Assembly: GCA_934621505.1 (NCBI GenBank)
Contig: CAKTUU010000013.1
Coordinates: forward strand, 1-53,192
DNA: 53,192 bases
Direction of reading: 5' to 3'
Source: an uncultured Clostridia bacterium
GTDB lineage: Bacteria > Bacillota > Clostridia > Christensenellales > Aristaeellaceae
The notes below the pieces were generated by a model. The model saw only the letters and a list, made by a program, of their open reading frames with translations, did no database searches and was not told the origin of the DNA. Positions within the stretch are counted from its first letter, which is position 1; the number at the start of each line of letters is the position of its first letter. Positions 17,165-24,612 of the stretch are shown here, one piece after another. The translations under genes and the position numbers were made by a program.

Positions 17165-17998
17165 ATGGCCAAGAAATATTCCCGCACTGAACTGATTGCT
17201 TACCTGCGCGCGATTCGCGCGAAGGGCGAACCCATCATCGTGGCTGGCGCTGGCAGCGGCCTCACCGGCAAAGCCATCGAGGCTGGCGGCGCGGACATGC
17301 TGATGGTGTTTAACAGCGGCAAATACCGTATGGCCGGTCACGGCAGCCTGAGCGGCTGGCTGGCCTTTGGCAACGCCAACGAAGTGGCCTTCTCCATGGG
17401 CGCTAACGAAGTGCTGCCCGTTGTGAAGGATATCCCCGTTATCTGCTCCTGCTTTGGCCAGGACGTGACCCGTGAAATCAGCACCCATCTGGACCGGGTC
17501 ATGACGGAAAACTTTAGCGGCATCAACAATTTCCCCACCATCGGCATGGTGGATGGCAGCTTCCGTGAGCAGCTGGAGCTGACCAACCTGGGCTTCAACA
17601 AGGAAGTTGAAATGGTGCGCATTGCCCGCAGCAAGGACATCTTTACCATCGTGTATGTGTTCAACGCTGAGGAATCCGCCGCCATGGCCGAGGCTGGCGC
17701 GGACGTAATCATCTCCCATGTGGGCCTTACCGTGGGCGGCATGATCGGTACCACCAAGAGCCTGACCATTGAGGAATCCGCCAAGCTGACCCGTGAAATC
17801 ATGGACGCGGGCAAGGCCAAGCGTGACGACGTCATTTACCTGGCCCATGGCGGCCCCCTGGCTACCCCCAAGGATTTCAAGGCCTTCCTGAGCTACCTGC
17901 CGGATATCGACGGCTTCGTGGGCGCTTCCAGCATGGAGCGTATCCCCACTGAGGACGCGATCCGCGCTACCGTTGGCGAGTTTAAGGCGGTTCGCTGA
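17165..17998 (+). CDS. TIM-barrel protein of the phosphoenolpyruvate-hydrolase-like family
   Basis: A 277-residue TIM-barrel protein of the family annotated as PEP-hydrolase-like or TIM-barrel signal transduction protein. Visible segments are IIVAGAGSGLTGKAIEAGGAD near residue 23, FGNANEVAF, FPTIGMVDGSFREQLE near 120, a glycine-rich HVGLTVGGMIGTT near 181, and the C-terminal GFVGASSMERIPTE phosphate-site loop. AAGGAGGAG precedes the ATG at 17165. It follows the Tm-1-like gene, with which this family is usually encoded, and precedes the solute-binding protein. The reaction is unknown; cleavage or isomerisation of the imported substrate is plausible. Confidence 0.85.
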   Translation: MAKKYSRTELIAYLRAIRAKGEPIIVAGAGSGLTGKAIEAGGADMLMVFNSGKYRMAGHGSLSGWLAFGNANEVAFSMGANEVLPVVKDIPVICSCFGQDVTREISTHLDRVMTENFSGINNFPTIGMVDGSFREQLELTNLGFNKEVEMVRIARSKDIFTIVYVFNAEESAAMAEAGADVIISHVGLTVGGMIGTTKSLTIEESAKLTREIMDAGKAKRDDVIYLAHGGPLATPKDFKAFLSYLPDIDGFVGASSMERIPTEDAIRATVGEFKAVR

Positions 17999-18065
17999 CT
18001 TTCTTTCGTTTTGGTTTGGATAAGCTGAAAAAACGGGTTCTATCAAAACATAGGAGGATTTTTTC

Positions 18066-18998
18066 ATGAAAAAGTTGGTTTCTCTGCTGCTGGCTCTGGT
18101 TCTGTGTCTGTCCATGGTTTCCGCCGGCGTTGCCGAATCGGCCCCCAAGACCTATGAGTTTGTGTTCATCGTAAAGAGCATGCAGTTCAGCTTCATGCTC
18201 AGCATGATCGACGGCGCTGAGGCCGCCGCCAAGCTGGTGGACAACATCCACATCTCCTGCATCGGCCCTGAAACGCCCTACAGCGTCAGCGAGCAGATTG
18301 AGCTGGTGGAGCAGGCCATCACCAACAATGTGGACGCCATCATGATTACCCCCGCGGACTCCACCGGCATCATTCCCGCCATCGAAGCCGCCAACAAGGC
18401 CGGCATCCCCATCGCCACCCCCAACACCAAGGCTTACGGCGGCAACGTGCTCACCTGGATCGGCGTGGATAACTACACCGTCGGCTACCAGCTGGGCCAT
18501 GCCATCTGCGACGCGCTGGGCGGCAAGGGCAATGTGGTGCTGATCGAGGGCACCGCCGGCAACTCCACCTCCACCGAGCGTGTGGACGGCTACAAGGACG
18601 CTTTCGCCGAATATCCCGACATCGTTCTGCTGGACTCTCAGCCCGCCGACTTTAACCGCGAAAAGGGCATGACCGTTATGGAAAACTTCCTGGAGCGCTA
18701 TGACCACATCGACGGCGTTGCCTCCGTCAACAAGGACATGACCATGGGCGCCCTGGAAGCCATCAAGAGCGCGGATCGCCAGGATGAAATGATTCAGGTA
18801 ACCTTTGACGTGGATAACGACTGCCTGGACGCTATCGAGGCTGGCGAAATCCTGATTACCGGCGCACAGGAAGAAAAGAGCCAGGTTGCCAACGCCATCT
18901 ACGCCTGCCTGCTGGCCTGCAACGGCTACAAAGTGGCTCCCGAACAGTACATCCCCATGACCCTGGTTACCAAGGACAACGTGGCGGACTACCGCTAA
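18066..18998 (+). CDS. Sugar ABC transporter substrate-binding protein (periplasmic-binding-protein type I)
   Basis: A 310-residue type I sugar-binding protein resembling the RbsB family. A signal peptide occupies residues 1-24 (ending SAGVAES). Then follow FVFIVKSMQFSFMLSMIDG, EQAITNNVDAIMITPADS near 85, KAGIPIATPNT near 110, GVDNYTVGYQLGHA near 135, and NVVLIEGTAGNSTSTERVDG near 155. There is no lipobox cysteine, which is unexpected for a Gram-positive importer; the protein may stay tethered by an uncleaved signal or be released. It is the last plus-strand gene of the operon and supplies ligand to the permeases. Confidence 0.9.
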   Translation: MKKLVSLLLALVLCLSMVSAGVAESAPKTYEFVFIVKSMQFSFMLSMIDGAEAAAKLVDNIHISCIGPETPYSVSEQIELVEQAITNNVDAIMITPADSTGIIPAIEAANKAGIPIATPNTKAYGGNVLTWIGVDNYTVGYQLGHAICDALGGKGNVVLIEGTAGNSTSTERVDGYKDAFAEYPDIVLLDSQPADFNREKGMTVMENFLERYDHIDGVASVNKDMTMGALEAIKSADRQDEMIQVTFDVDNDCLDAIEAGEILITGAQEEKSQVANAIYACLLACNGYKVAPEQYIPMTLVTKDNVADYR

Positions 18999-19017
18999 TT
19001 CCACCATCCGGTTTGTT

Positions 19018-19102
19018 AGGAGGGCTCAAGCGATAAGACAGTGTTTGCGCCGCGGCCCCGCTGGCAACCCCTGAATGTCTGCACGGAGGGCGAACGCCCT
19101 CC
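19018..19102 (+). ncRNA. Possible structured RNA or 3' end element
   Basis: After the binding-protein gene lies GAGGGCTC-rich sequence, an AGACA/TGTCT pairing around a GC-rich CGCTGGCAACCC segment, and a perfect 8-bp hairpin GGAGGGCG-AA-CGCCCTCC (19085-19102). It may be only the 3' UTR and terminator of the sugar operon. I cannot match it to a known RNA family. Confidence 0.3.
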
Positions 19103-19171
19103 GGCAGTTCCCTTCTTTATCTTCCCACTTTTTTGGCTGAATCCAATCAAATAGAGTCGTACAGCAAAAGC

Positions 19172-19200
19172 GCCCGTGAACCCTTTGCGGGCTCACGGGC
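19172..19200 (-). terminator. Terminator-like hairpin of the aldolase gene
   Basis: GCCCGTGA (19172-19179) pairs with TCACGGGC (19193-19200). On the minus strand a CTTTTG stretch follows, about 20 bases past the aldolase stop codon. Confidence 0.6.
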
Positions 19201-19218
19201 CATGCTGTGTGAAAGCGT

Positions 19219-19806
19219 TTACGAATGCATGTGCCAGAATACCTTGGCGTTTTCCTCCACCAATTCGGCGTTATTTTCCGCTTCGGTTACGGTTTTGGCA
19301 AAGGATACGACGCCATGCTCCTCCAGCAGGAAGCAGCATACGCCGGGGTTGCGTTCCAGCATATCATAAATCATAGCCATACCGTTATCGTCCACCGTGT
19401 TGTTTTTGATTTTGCACACCGGAATGGGTACGTTCATAATCTGCTTCATTTGCTTGGTGACCAGCGGCACCTGGTCAAAGGTGTTGGCGCAAATGATGGA
19501 GTAGATGGGGTGCACATGCACAATGCCGCCAATGTCCGGCAAAAAACGGTACAGGCCGCCATGCAGAATGGTTTCTTTGGTGGGCTTGATCGTTCCCTCC
19601 ACCAGGTTGCCGTGCAGGTCGGTAATAATCAGATTTTCCTCAGCAGCTTCGCCAAGAGTGATACCGGAGGGCTTCACGATCATTCGATCCGGCTCCGGCA
19701 GGCGAACGCTGATGTTTCCGCCGGAAGCAGCGGCCAGGCCGCAGGCAAAGGCGCGCCGGGATGCGGCAATATAGGCGTTTTTTGCATTAAGAAAGTCCAA
19801 ATACAT
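19219..19806 (-). CDS. Class II aldolase / ribulose-phosphate 4-epimerase family protein
   Basis: A 195-residue protein of the FucA/AraD zinc aldolase family. Family landmarks are ASGGNISVRLP (about 27), IVKPSG (about 43), the active-site glutamate in KPTKETILHGGLYR (about 80), the zinc ligands in IVHVHP (about 95), and EEHGVVSF near 160. It would cleave or epimerise a sugar phosphate in the cytoplasm. It is convergent with the sugar operon and has its own promoter, but probably serves the same pathway. The ATG at 19806 is chosen for the GTGGAGG located eight bases upstream. At 195 residues it is slightly shorter than most members. Confidence 0.85.
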   Translation of the reverse strand: MYLDFLNAKNAYIAASRRAFACGLAAASGGNISVRLPEPDRMIVKPSGITLGEAAEENLIITDLHGNLVEGTIKPTKETILHGGLYRFLPDIGGIVHVHPIYSIICANTFDQVPLVTKQMKQIMNVPIPVCKIKNNTVDDNGMAMIYDMLERNPGVCCFLLEEHGVVSFAKTVTEAENNAELVEENAKVFWHMHS

Positions 19807-19840
19807 GTTGTGAACCTCCACTTCCTATGTTATCATAAGT

Positions 19841-19869
19841 AGAATACCATAGACAGGGCGTTTTGCCAA
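19841..19869 (-). promoter_or_regulatory. Promoter of the aldolase gene
   Basis: On the minus strand: TTGGCA (complement of 19864-19869), 17 bases, TATTCT (complement of 19841-19846). It lies 35 bases upstream of the start codon. Confidence 0.65.
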
Positions 19870-19888
19870 TAGAGAGGGGCGGAAACCT

Positions 19889-20203
19889 TTGAAAAAGAAG
19901 ATTTTGATTTTGCTGCTGGCACTGCTCATGCTAACGGGGTGCGCGGCCAGGCAATCGTCGCTTGGCGGACGCTACACAGCCGTGAACCCGCCTGTGGAAA
20001 GCGGCGAACTGGTCATTCAGGAACTGGAATTTGATAAGGACAAGGTTACCATGACCTCCGGCAGCGTAAGCCAAACTGTGCCCTACAAGCTGGAGGGGGA
20101 AACGTTTCAGCTTGTTACGAACTTTGGCACCTATTCCTACGCTTTCAGCCAGGAGGAGGACGGCACGCTGGTGATCGACGGGGTAAGCTACAAGCGCCAA
20201 TGA
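19889..20203 (+). CDS. Small lipoprotein, unknown function
   Basis: A 104-residue lipoprotein. The signal peptide ends in the lipobox LTGC (cysteine at residue 18). The mature part of about 85 residues is beta-rich, with a pattern of a short receptor-like or lipocalin-like sheet: GELVIQELEFDKDKVTM, VPYKLEGETFQLV and TLVIDGVSYKRQ. The start is a TTG at 19889 with GAGGGGCGG upstream. It lies between the divergently read aldolase gene and the regulator gene. Confidence 0.65.
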   Translation: MKKKILILLLALLMLTGCAARQSSLGGRYTAVNPPVESGELVIQELEFDKDKVTMTSGSVSQTVPYKLEGETFQLVTNFGTYSYAFSQEEDGTLVIDGVSYKRQ

Positions 20204-20222
20204 GCGTTAGATTGTGAAATAC

Positions 20223-20251
20223 TTGACTTTTTGGGAATATAGGACTACTAT
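20223..20251 (+). promoter_or_regulatory. Promoter of the FadR-type regulator gene
   Basis: TTGACT (20223-20228), 17 bases, TACTAT (20246-20251), about 38 bases before the start codon. Confidence 0.7.
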
Positions 20252-20288
20252 GTCAAAAGCTGCTTGGAAGTAGGAGGTTTGATGTCGT

Positions 20289-20990
20289 TTGCAGCCAATC
20301 AAGAAAAGCAACCTGGTTGACGAGGTGTACGGCCAACTGCTAACCATGCTGGCGTCTGGCGAGTATTCAGAAGGAAGTAAGTTACCATCGGAAACCCAAC
20401 TGTGCGAAGCGCTGGGGGTTAGCCGCAACACGGTTCGTACCGCCATGAGCAAGCTGATTGCTCTGGGCATTGTGGAAAACCAGCAGGGTTATGGCAACGT
20501 TGTTCGCAATATGAACATTGGCATATATACCAACTCTATTCTGCCCTGCATGCTGGCCCATGCCGGCGATTTGGCGTCGGCTACGGAGTTTCGTATTGGG
20601 GTGGAAAGCATGGCGGCGCGGTTGGCGGCCATGCGCGCAACGCCTCAGCATTTGGAACGCCTGCACGAAGCCTACGAAAAGGCGGATCAATCCATTGGCT
20701 CGGCTGATTTTGCCACCTATGATATGGAATTTCACCGTGTGATTGCCGAAGCCACGGGCAACCCGCTGTTTGTGCGTACCTCCGAAATGATTGAAACCAT
20801 GTATACCACCTGGCTGATCGGTTTTCAACGCAGCCACGGCGTTGAAAAAAGCCACGATTTTCATTCCCGCATTTATGAGGCCATTCGCGATCATCAGCCG
20901 GAAGCGGCTGCTTTAAGCATGCAGCAGCACCTGGAGGATGTACTTAACAACGTCATTTTGGATACGCAGAGCGAAAAGCATGGAGAATAG
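20289..20990 (+). CDS. GntR-family transcriptional regulator, FadR/FCD subfamily
   Basis: A 233-residue DNA-binding regulator. The N-terminal winged helix-turn-helix spans about residues 5-75 (VYGQLLTMLASGEYSEGSKL, then ALGVSRNTVRTAMSKL). The C-terminal all-helical FCD ligand domain (about 90-225) carries metal-site residues in DMEFHRVIAEATGN (about 150) and HDFHSRIYEAIRDHQPEAA (about 195-213). Translation begins at TTG 20289; the nearby ATG at 20282 is out of frame. It likely represses the sugar operon: the palindrome at 12125-12139 has the FadR-type spacing. A ligand from the sugar pathway is the probable inducer. Confidence 0.88.
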   Translation: MQPIKKSNLVDEVYGQLLTMLASGEYSEGSKLPSETQLCEALGVSRNTVRTAMSKLIALGIVENQQGYGNVVRNMNIGIYTNSILPCMLAHAGDLASATEFRIGVESMAARLAAMRATPQHLERLHEAYEKADQSIGSADFATYDMEFHRVIAEATGNPLFVRTSEMIETMYTTWLIGFQRSHGVEKSHDFHSRIYEAIRDHQPEAAALSMQQHLEDVLNNVILDTQSEKHGE

Positions 20991-21077
20991 GTTTTTTGGC
21001 GTTTTGGCCACTGCATTAAACCACTGCATTAAAAAAGAAATCTCCTTATAAGCATTGAGACTTTGCATGGAGTGGCA

Positions 21078-21110
21078 GCCTGTTGACAAAGAAGGTCAAC
21101 GGGCTTTTTT
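21078..21110 (+). terminator. Intrinsic terminator after the regulator gene
   Basis: GCCTGTTGAC (21078-21087) pairs with GTCAACGGGC (21095-21104), with one G-U pair and a 7-base loop, followed by six T. Confidence 0.85.
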
Positions 21111-21196
21111 GTTTTGAATTTACAATGGAATGGTAACGTCTAATCATTCCTGTTTTGGGTTATCCTACCTCTGTAAAGAAAGGACGGCGGTCGTTC

Positions 21197-21400
21197 ATGG
21201 CGAACCCTCAGGTTTCTCCGGTGGACATTTCCCGAATCAGCATCCGAACCGATCTTCCGGTAACGGAAAGGGTGCGGCGGTTTGTGGAGGACGTGGGTAA
21301 TCCCTATTGCTTTCTGGTGCAGGGCACGGTCGTCCATGTGCGCTTTCGGCCTGACGCCCGAAGCCTTCAGGAGAGCCTTTTTCATTTGGCAAGCAAATAA
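21197..21400 (+). CDS. Small protein encoded before large serine recombinase 1
   Basis: A 67-residue protein starting at ATG 21197. It contains PVTERVRRFVEDVGNPYCFL and then a short beta-rich end with VHVRFRPDARSLQESL. Short proteins with an NPYCF-type segment are common beside recombinases and in integrative elements of Clostridia, but I cannot name a family with certainty. It lies 127 bases upstream of the recombinase gene in the same direction. It is a candidate accessory or directionality factor because of its size and position; this is inference only. Confidence 0.55.
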   Translation: MANPQVSPVDISRISIRTDLPVTERVRRFVEDVGNPYCFLVQGTVVHVRFRPDARSLQESLFHLASK

Positions 21401-21527
21401 CCGGCTGGCTTTGGACTGGACTTCCGCTTTTTACCATTGCGGAGAAAAAAAGCAGTGTGGTATGCTGGGAGCTGTATAGACCCCGGCGAATGCAGCCTGT
21501 TTCCCTCAAAAAAGGGAGGAATGCATT

Positions 21528-23207
21528 TTGCCCAGAAAGAGCAAATACCAAACCGGCGCAAAAGAAGCGGCGGCCAGCCTTTGGCGCGCCGCCCTGTACG
21601 TTAGGCTGTCCCGGGAGGATGGCGATAAGGAAGAAAGCGACAGCATCGGCAACCAGCGGGAGCTGCTTGCCAGCTTTGTGCGGCTGGAGACGGATATCGA
21701 ACCCTACGACGTATACATGGACGACGGCTATTCCGGGACGAATTTTGAACGTCCCGCCTTTCAGCGCATGATGGAGGATGTAAAAAAACATGTGGTGAAC
21801 TGCGTCATCGTTAAGGATTTGTCCCGCTTTGGCCGTAATTACATCGAAGTGGGACAGTATATCGAAAAGATTTTTCCATTCCTGAACGTGCGCTTTATCT
21901 CCGTTAACGATATGCTGGACAGCGTTAAAAATCCCCAGGCCATGAACAACCTGATCGTGCCCTTTAAAAATATCATAAACGATGAATACTGCCGGGATAT
22001 TTCCAATAAGGTGCGCAGCTCGCTGGATCTGAAACGGCGGCAGGGGAAATTCATCGGCTCTTTCGCCGCCTATGGCTACCAAAAAGACCCAGAGGACCAT
22101 AACCATCTTGTGGTCGATGAAGAAGCGGCGGCGGTTGTCCGGCAGATTTTTCAGTGGTTCGTCAGCGGGACCAGCATTCTTGGCATTGCCCGGCGGCTGA
22201 ACGAGCTGGGCATTCTCAATCCTACCGCCTATAAAAAGGGCTGTGGACTCCATTACGCCCATTCCACCGGGGATGACAACGACGGCTTTTGGCCGGACAG
22301 CTCCGTGCGCCGCATTCTGAAAAACCAGGTGTACACAGGCTGCCTGGTGCAGGGTAAAAACCGCATCAAAAGCTACAAGCTGAAGGTTTCCGAAGCCATT
22401 CCGCAGGAGAAATGGATCATTGCTTCGGACGTCCATGAGCCCATCATTGACCGGGAGCTTTTTGAACAGGCCCAGTCCCTGTTTGAACGGGATATGCGGG
22501 CCAGCCCCCGAACCGGACAGGTGGCGCTTCTGGCGGGGCTGATGAAATGTGCCGATTGCGGACGGGCCATGAACCGCAAGGTGATTTCCCAGCCCAACAG
22601 GGATTATTCCTACTACCTTTGCTCAACCTTTAAAAAGATGAAAAAAGGGGTTTGCACAAAGCATTCCATCCGCAGCGACCGGGTGGAGGCCATTGTGCTG
22701 GAAACCTTGCGCCGGCAAATTGACGCGGCGGTGGAAATGGACAGCCTGATCGCCCGGATCAACGCGAGCGCCAAAGCCAACCGAAGCAATCAATGCCTGA
22801 CGCGAACCCTGACCCAAAAGGAGCGGGAAAAGACCTCGCTGGAAAAAATGAAGCTGGCCCTGTACCCGGATTGGAAAAACGGCGACCTGACCCGGGAGGA
22901 ATACCAGCAGCTTCGGGCGGATTTTGACCGGCGCATTGCCGGTTTGGAAGAAGCGCTGGTTCGGCTCCGGCATGAGGCGGAACGTGTCGGAGAGGGCGTG
23001 GACGGCAGCAACGCCTTTCTTTCCGCGTTTGTCAAATACCGCAATTTGGAAAAATTAAGCCGGGAGATAGTGGTGGAGCTGATAGACGCCATTTATGTTC
23101 ATCAGGACGGCTCCCTGACCATTCAGTTCCGCTTTGAGGACGCTTTTGAGCAGGCGGTACAGTACATTCGCCAGAACCGGCAGCTGGCGGACGGCCTTTC
23201 CGGATAA
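21528..23207 (+). CDS. Large serine recombinase 1 (spoVAD-associated)
   Basis: A 559-residue large serine recombinase. The resolvase domain begins with ALYVRLSREDGDKEESDSIG, where the nucleophile serine is expected in RLS, and continues to KDLSRFGRNYIEVGQYIE. A recombinase domain follows (about 190-310: YGYQKDPEDHNHLVVDEEAA). A zinc ribbon lies around 345-385 (MKCADCGRAMN to YLCSTF). The C-terminal part has a coiled coil (about 420-480) and a terminal domain. Start is TTG 21528 with GGGAGG upstream. The stop codon lies about 50 bases from the spoVAD junction, the normal place for an integrase gene. It would integrate or excise the element. Confidence 0.92.
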   Translation: MPRKSKYQTGAKEAAASLWRAALYVRLSREDGDKEESDSIGNQRELLASFVRLETDIEPYDVYMDDGYSGTNFERPAFQRMMEDVKKHVVNCVIVKDLSRFGRNYIEVGQYIEKIFPFLNVRFISVNDMLDSVKNPQAMNNLIVPFKNIINDEYCRDISNKVRSSLDLKRRQGKFIGSFAAYGYQKDPEDHNHLVVDEEAAAVVRQIFQWFVSGTSILGIARRLNELGILNPTAYKKGCGLHYAHSTGDDNDGFWPDSSVRRILKNQVYTGCLVQGKNRIKSYKLKVSEAIPQEKWIIASDVHEPIIDRELFEQAQSLFERDMRASPRTGQVALLAGLMKCADCGRAMNRKVISQPNRDYSYYLCSTFKKMKKGVCTKHSIRSDRVEAIVLETLRRQIDAAVEMDSLIARINASAKANRSNQCLTRTLTQKEREKTSLEKMKLALYPDWKNGDLTREEYQQLRADFDRRIAGLEEALVRLRHEAERVGEGVDGSNAFLSAFVKYRNLEKLSREIVVELIDAIYVHQDGSLTIQFRFEDAFEQAVQYIRQNRQLADGLSG

Positions 23208-23251
23208 ACGGCCCAAAAACGTTTGATTTGTAACAAAGGGCTGGTCCTATA

Positions 23252-23662
23252 TTGACATTTACCCCCGCCGCAGCCGACACCCTGCTGTCCCTGTTCCAGG
23301 ACACGCAAACAACGCCGGAGGATTACGATTTAATCGTCTCCGGCGATTTGGGACAGGTGGGACATGATTTGCTGATGCAGTTGATGCGGGAGCAGCGCAC
23401 CCCCCTGACGCCCGAAAAGTATGTGGATTGCGGGCTGATGATCTTTGACCGGGAGGGCCAGGATGTACACGCCGGTGGAAGCGGCTGCGGATGCAGCGCG
23501 GCGGTGCTGTGCGGCCATTTGCTGCCAAAGATTCAGCGCGGGGACTATCGCCGGGTGATTTTTATGGCCACCGGCGCGCTGATGAGCCTGACCAGCAGCC
23601 AGCAGGGCGAAAGCATTCCCGGCATCGCTCACGCCGTGGTATTGGAAACGCCAAAGGAATAA
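23252..23662 (+). pseudogene. spoVAD: spoVAD C-terminal fragment (stage V sporulation protein AD, interrupted)
   Basis: The 136 residues match the C-terminal 40% of SpoVAD, a thiolase-fold protein needed for dipicolinic acid uptake into the forespore. Landmarks are TPAAADT (corresponding to APAAADT in the family), YDLIVSGDLGQVG, CGLMIFD, the signature AGGSGCGCSA, and ATGALMS. The N-terminal part of about 200 residues is missing. The open frame begins after an in-frame TAA at 23231 with no ribosome site; the TTG at 23252 is not a plausible start. It is followed by spoVAE in the normal spoVA order. It is either a dead fragment or half of a gene that an excision event restores. Confidence 0.9.
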
Positions 23663-23675
23663 GGGGGAACAGGCC

Positions 23676-24035
23676 ATGTTTTGGATGTACGTCAAAGCCT
23701 TTTTGGTGGGAGGGGCCCTGTGCGCGGTGGGCGAGCTGCTGGTGATGCTGACCAAACTGACTCCGGCCCGAATCCTGGTATGCTACATTTTAACCGGCCT
23801 TGTGCTTAGCGCCGTTGGGCTGTACGGCCCGTTGGCGGATTTTGCGGGAGCCGGGGCCACAGTGCCCCTGACAGGCTTTGGCCACGCCCTGTGCCAGGGC
23901 GTGAAAAACGCCGTGCAGGAAAGCGGCTGGATTGGCGCGTTTACAGGGGGCCTGACCGCTACGGCGGGCGGCATAGCCGCCGCGGTGTGCTTTGGCACGC
24001 TGGTGGCGCTGCTGTGCAAGCCCAGAACCAAGTAA
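23676..24035 (+). CDS. spoVAE: Stage V sporulation protein AE (SpoVAE)
   Basis: A 119-residue membrane protein of the SpoVAE (SpoVAEb) family with about four membrane segments. Typical sequence is YVKAFLVGGALCAVGELL at the start, TPARILVCYILTGLVLSAVGLY and LADFAGAGATVPLTGFGHAL. It belongs to the spore inner-membrane channel that moves dipicolinic acid in and out. GGGGGAAC precedes the ATG at 23676, which is 13 bases after the spoVAD fragment stop. In the family order spoVAC-spoVAD-spoVAE, the upstream genes are lost or displaced here by the recombinase element. Confidence 0.93.
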   Translation: MFWMYVKAFLVGGALCAVGELLVMLTKLTPARILVCYILTGLVLSAVGLYGPLADFAGAGATVPLTGFGHALCQGVKNAVQESGWIGAFTGGLTATAGGIAAAVCFGTLVALLCKPRTK

Positions 24036-24124
24036 AAGTCAGCTTTTCCGCTTTAAAAACAGTCGCAGAAAGCCGCTTAAAAACCGGGGTGCGCGAATGC
24101 AAACCATCTTTACGGACATTGTCA

Positions 24125-24313
24125 TTACCTCCATGCTTTACCAATTTTAAGCAAAAGCCATCCCGCGGCGATCATCCCTACGCCCAGCAGCGCGAACCAT
24201 GCCCAGCAGGGGATGCAGACGAACAGCAGCACGATTCCCACGGCCAACAGCACATACCCCGCGATGATTGCAGGGGTGCTTTGGCCTGTGGGGTAACATC
24301 GGGAATTGGACAT
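24125..24313 (-). CDS. Small membrane protein, unknown function
   Basis: A 62-residue protein with two membrane segments (about 14-36 and 38-54) joined by a short Pro-Cys-Trp turn (FVCIPCWAWF). The start ATG at 24313 has GAGGTGA upstream. Its tail is basic (KIGKAWR). It lies next to spoVAE on the opposite strand. I do not recognise the family; a spore-membrane link is only suggested by position. Confidence 0.5.
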   Translation of the reverse strand: MSNSRCYPTGQSTPAIIAGYVLLAVGIVLLFVCIPCWAWFALLGVGMIAAGWLLLKIGKAWR

Positions 24314-24414
24314 AGGACCGTCACCTCGCTTGCTTCTAGCATATGCTTCCATGTGAAAAAGTGAACCGAAAAAGCAAGTGGTATGCAGCCTTTCTTTTTT
24401 CCGTAAAGGATAGG

Positions 24415-24459
24415 AGCGGCGGCAATTGAATTTTCCAACGTCAATATCGCCGCTTTTTC
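24415..24459 (+). terminator. Terminator-like hairpin
   Basis: AGCGGCG (24415-24421) pairs with CGCCGCT (24448-24454), with an inner ATTGA/TCAAT pairing, followed by five T. The surrounding 24314-24612 gap contains this and the two hairpins below and no convincing gene. Confidence 0.5.
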
Positions 24460-24542
24460 AAAGAAAAAAATTCACGAAGAGAAAAGCAAGTCTGTTTCAG
24501 AACAGCGCGTCGGACCTGTCCCGATAGAGGAACAGATCAAAA

Positions 24543-24608
24543 AAGCTCGCCCGTGAAGCGAGCTTTTTACAATATGGAGGGCTTGCGGAGCATTTGCCGC
24601 AAGCCCTC
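24543..24608 (-). terminator. Double hairpin ending the ABC exporter operon
   Basis: First, a perfect 12-bp stem (24577-24588 with 24597-24608) lies just past the stop codon at 24613. Second, AAGCTCGC (24543-24550) pairs with GCGAGCTT (24558-24565), with T-runs on both strands. Confidence 0.8.
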
Positions 24609-24612
24609 GCTG

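Larger units (their letters stand above)
21197..23262 (+). mobile_element. Right end of an element interrupting spoVAD (left end outside the window)
   Basis: A small gene and a large serine recombinase gene lie directly against the retained C-terminal half of spoVAD. No spoVAC and no N-terminal spoVAD sequence exists anywhere upstream in the window. If this is a simple insertion, the element must extend more than 21 kb to the left and would contain everything from 1 to about 23,260. Alternatively the left half of spoVAD has been deleted or moved. The att core cannot be defined without the missing half; the junction falls at about 23249-23263. Confidence 0.6.

Noticed and set aside
14528..18148. 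A 1206-codon open frame on the minus strand
   Set aside because: It lies opposite the second permease, Tm-1-like and TIM-barrel genes, which all have clear family motifs and ribosome sites. Its translation is a His/Gly/Ala-rich mirror with no recognisable domain.
19018..19102. SAM-type riboswitch
   Set aside because: A CTGGCAACC stretch is suggestive, but the region follows an operon, the next gene is convergent, and the rest of the SAM-I core is missing.
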